From: an uncultured Woeseia sp.
GTDB lineage: Bacteria; Pseudomonadota; Gammaproteobacteria; Steroidobacterales; Woeseiaceae
Assembly: GCA_937925605.1 (NCBI GenBank)
Contig: CALALV010000154.1
Location: forward strand, 1-14,469
Direction of reading: 5' to 3'
Length of the DNA: 14,469 nucleotides
Part shown: positions 14,293 through 14,469 of the stretch, piece by piece
Position numbering within the stretch: the first letter of the stretch is position 1
Layout: each line of letters begins with the position of its first letter
The notes under the pieces: generated by a model
Told to the model about the DNA's origin: nothing
The model's database searches: none
Seen by the model: only the letters and a program-made list of their open reading frames with translations
Translations under genes and position numbers: made by a program

Positions 14293-14469
14293 TCAGACCG
14301 CGCCACCGCACTTGCCCTCGCCGCACTTGCCTTCTTCGCCCTTGTCGCCGCCGCAGCTGCCTTCGGCGTCCTTGTCGCCGCCGCACTTGCCTTCGCCGCA
14401 CTTGCCCTCGGCGTCCTTGTCGCCGCCGCAGCTGCCTTCGGCGTCCTTGTCGCCGCCGCACTTGCCTTC
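14293..14469 (-). CDS. C-terminal part of an EGKCG-repeat RiPP precursor (HvfA/bufferin-like)
   Basis: Only the last 58 codons are in the window; the start lies beyond base 14469. They encode seven cysteine units, reading EGKCG five times and EGSCG twice, mostly separated by GDKDA spacers, and end in GGAV-stop. Such EGKCG arrays are the core of HvfA and bufferin-type precursors. In the characterised examples an MNIO (DUF692) enzyme with a partner protein converts the cysteines to oxazolone/thioamide or thiooxazole groups, and the products are linked to copper handling. These precursors usually have an N-terminal signal sequence, which cannot be seen here. The repeat is at DNA level too (75-bp unit). 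An alternative is an unmodified metal-binding, cysteine-rich low-complexity protein. No modification enzyme lies on the tag side, so partners would be upstream, outside the window. Confidence 0.82.
   Translation of the reverse strand, partial: EGKCGGDKDAEGSCGGDKDAEGKCGEGKCGGDKDAEGSCGGDKGEEGKCGEGKCGGAV
14320..14469 (-). repeat. 75-bp tandem duplication inside the EGKCG-repeat gene
   Basis: Minus-strand units 14469-14395 and 14394-14320 are 75 bp each and differ at four positions by my reading, clustered near the end of the second unit (GDKDA becomes GDKGE). Each codes for 25 residues in the order EGKCG, EGSCG, EGKCG with spacers. A truncated third unit (14319-14296) follows. More copies may continue beyond the window edge. 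Confidence 0.92.

Noticed and set aside
14273..14461. Arg/Gln-rich repeat protein in another minus-strand frame
   Set aside because: It is a shifted reading of the 75-bp repeat. The EGKCG frame matches a known family and ends just before a terminator.
14320..14469. CRISPR-like array
   Set aside because: The repeats are contiguous coding units without unique spacers.

Overview
The window is a GC-rich (roughly 70% by eye), densely packed bacterial chromosomal segment. The gene order fmt-def / LysM protein-dprA-smg-topA-tsaC-hemF is the housekeeping neighbourhood known from Gammaproteobacteria (compare the fmt-def-dprA-smg-tsaC region of E. coli and the fmt-def-PA0020-dprA-tsaC-hemF region of Pseudomonas aeruginosa, recalled from memory). 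A full topA sits between smg and tsaC, where E. coli has only a small topoisomerase-like zinc-finger gene. I infer a high-GC gammaproteobacterium; the family cannot be fixed from this sequence.

Layout. (1) 1-1367, minus strand: def followed by fmt (cut by the window edge), which remove the formyl group from, or add it to, the first methionine. (2) 1368-1588: an AT-rich divergent control region with candidate promoters in both directions. (3) 1589-2827, plus: a LysM lipoprotein resembling the pilus-associated TsaP/PA0020 group, closed by a perfect 12-bp-stem terminator. (4) 2975-4599: dprA and smg. (5) 4600-4751: a spacer with a second intrinsic terminator. (6) 4752-9301: topA, tsaC, hemF and an AhpD-like peroxidase-related gene, with stop/start overlaps or gaps under 12 nt, so probably one transcript. 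(7) 9302-9450: a spacer with an imperfect repeat and a small dyad. (8) 9451-13544: a large secreted subtilisin-like protease overlapping by one base a DapA-superfamily aldolase/lyase. (9) 13541-14134, minus: tag, converging on the aldolase gene so that both stop codons lie in one CTAG. (10) 14235-14469, minus: a strong terminator preceded by the 3' end of a gene encoding repeated EGKCG motifs.

The most interesting item is at the right edge. The last 58 codons of that minus-strand gene contain seven EG[K/S]CG units in a near-perfect 75-bp tandem duplication. This is the signature of HvfA/bufferin-type RiPP precursors, whose cysteines are modified by MNIO (DUF692) enzymes. Its start and any modification enzymes would lie beyond base 14469. 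The rest is mostly conserved core biology with local oddities: a zinc-ribbon-free TopA with a long lysine tail, an unusual DapA-family active-site loop, and short local duplications.
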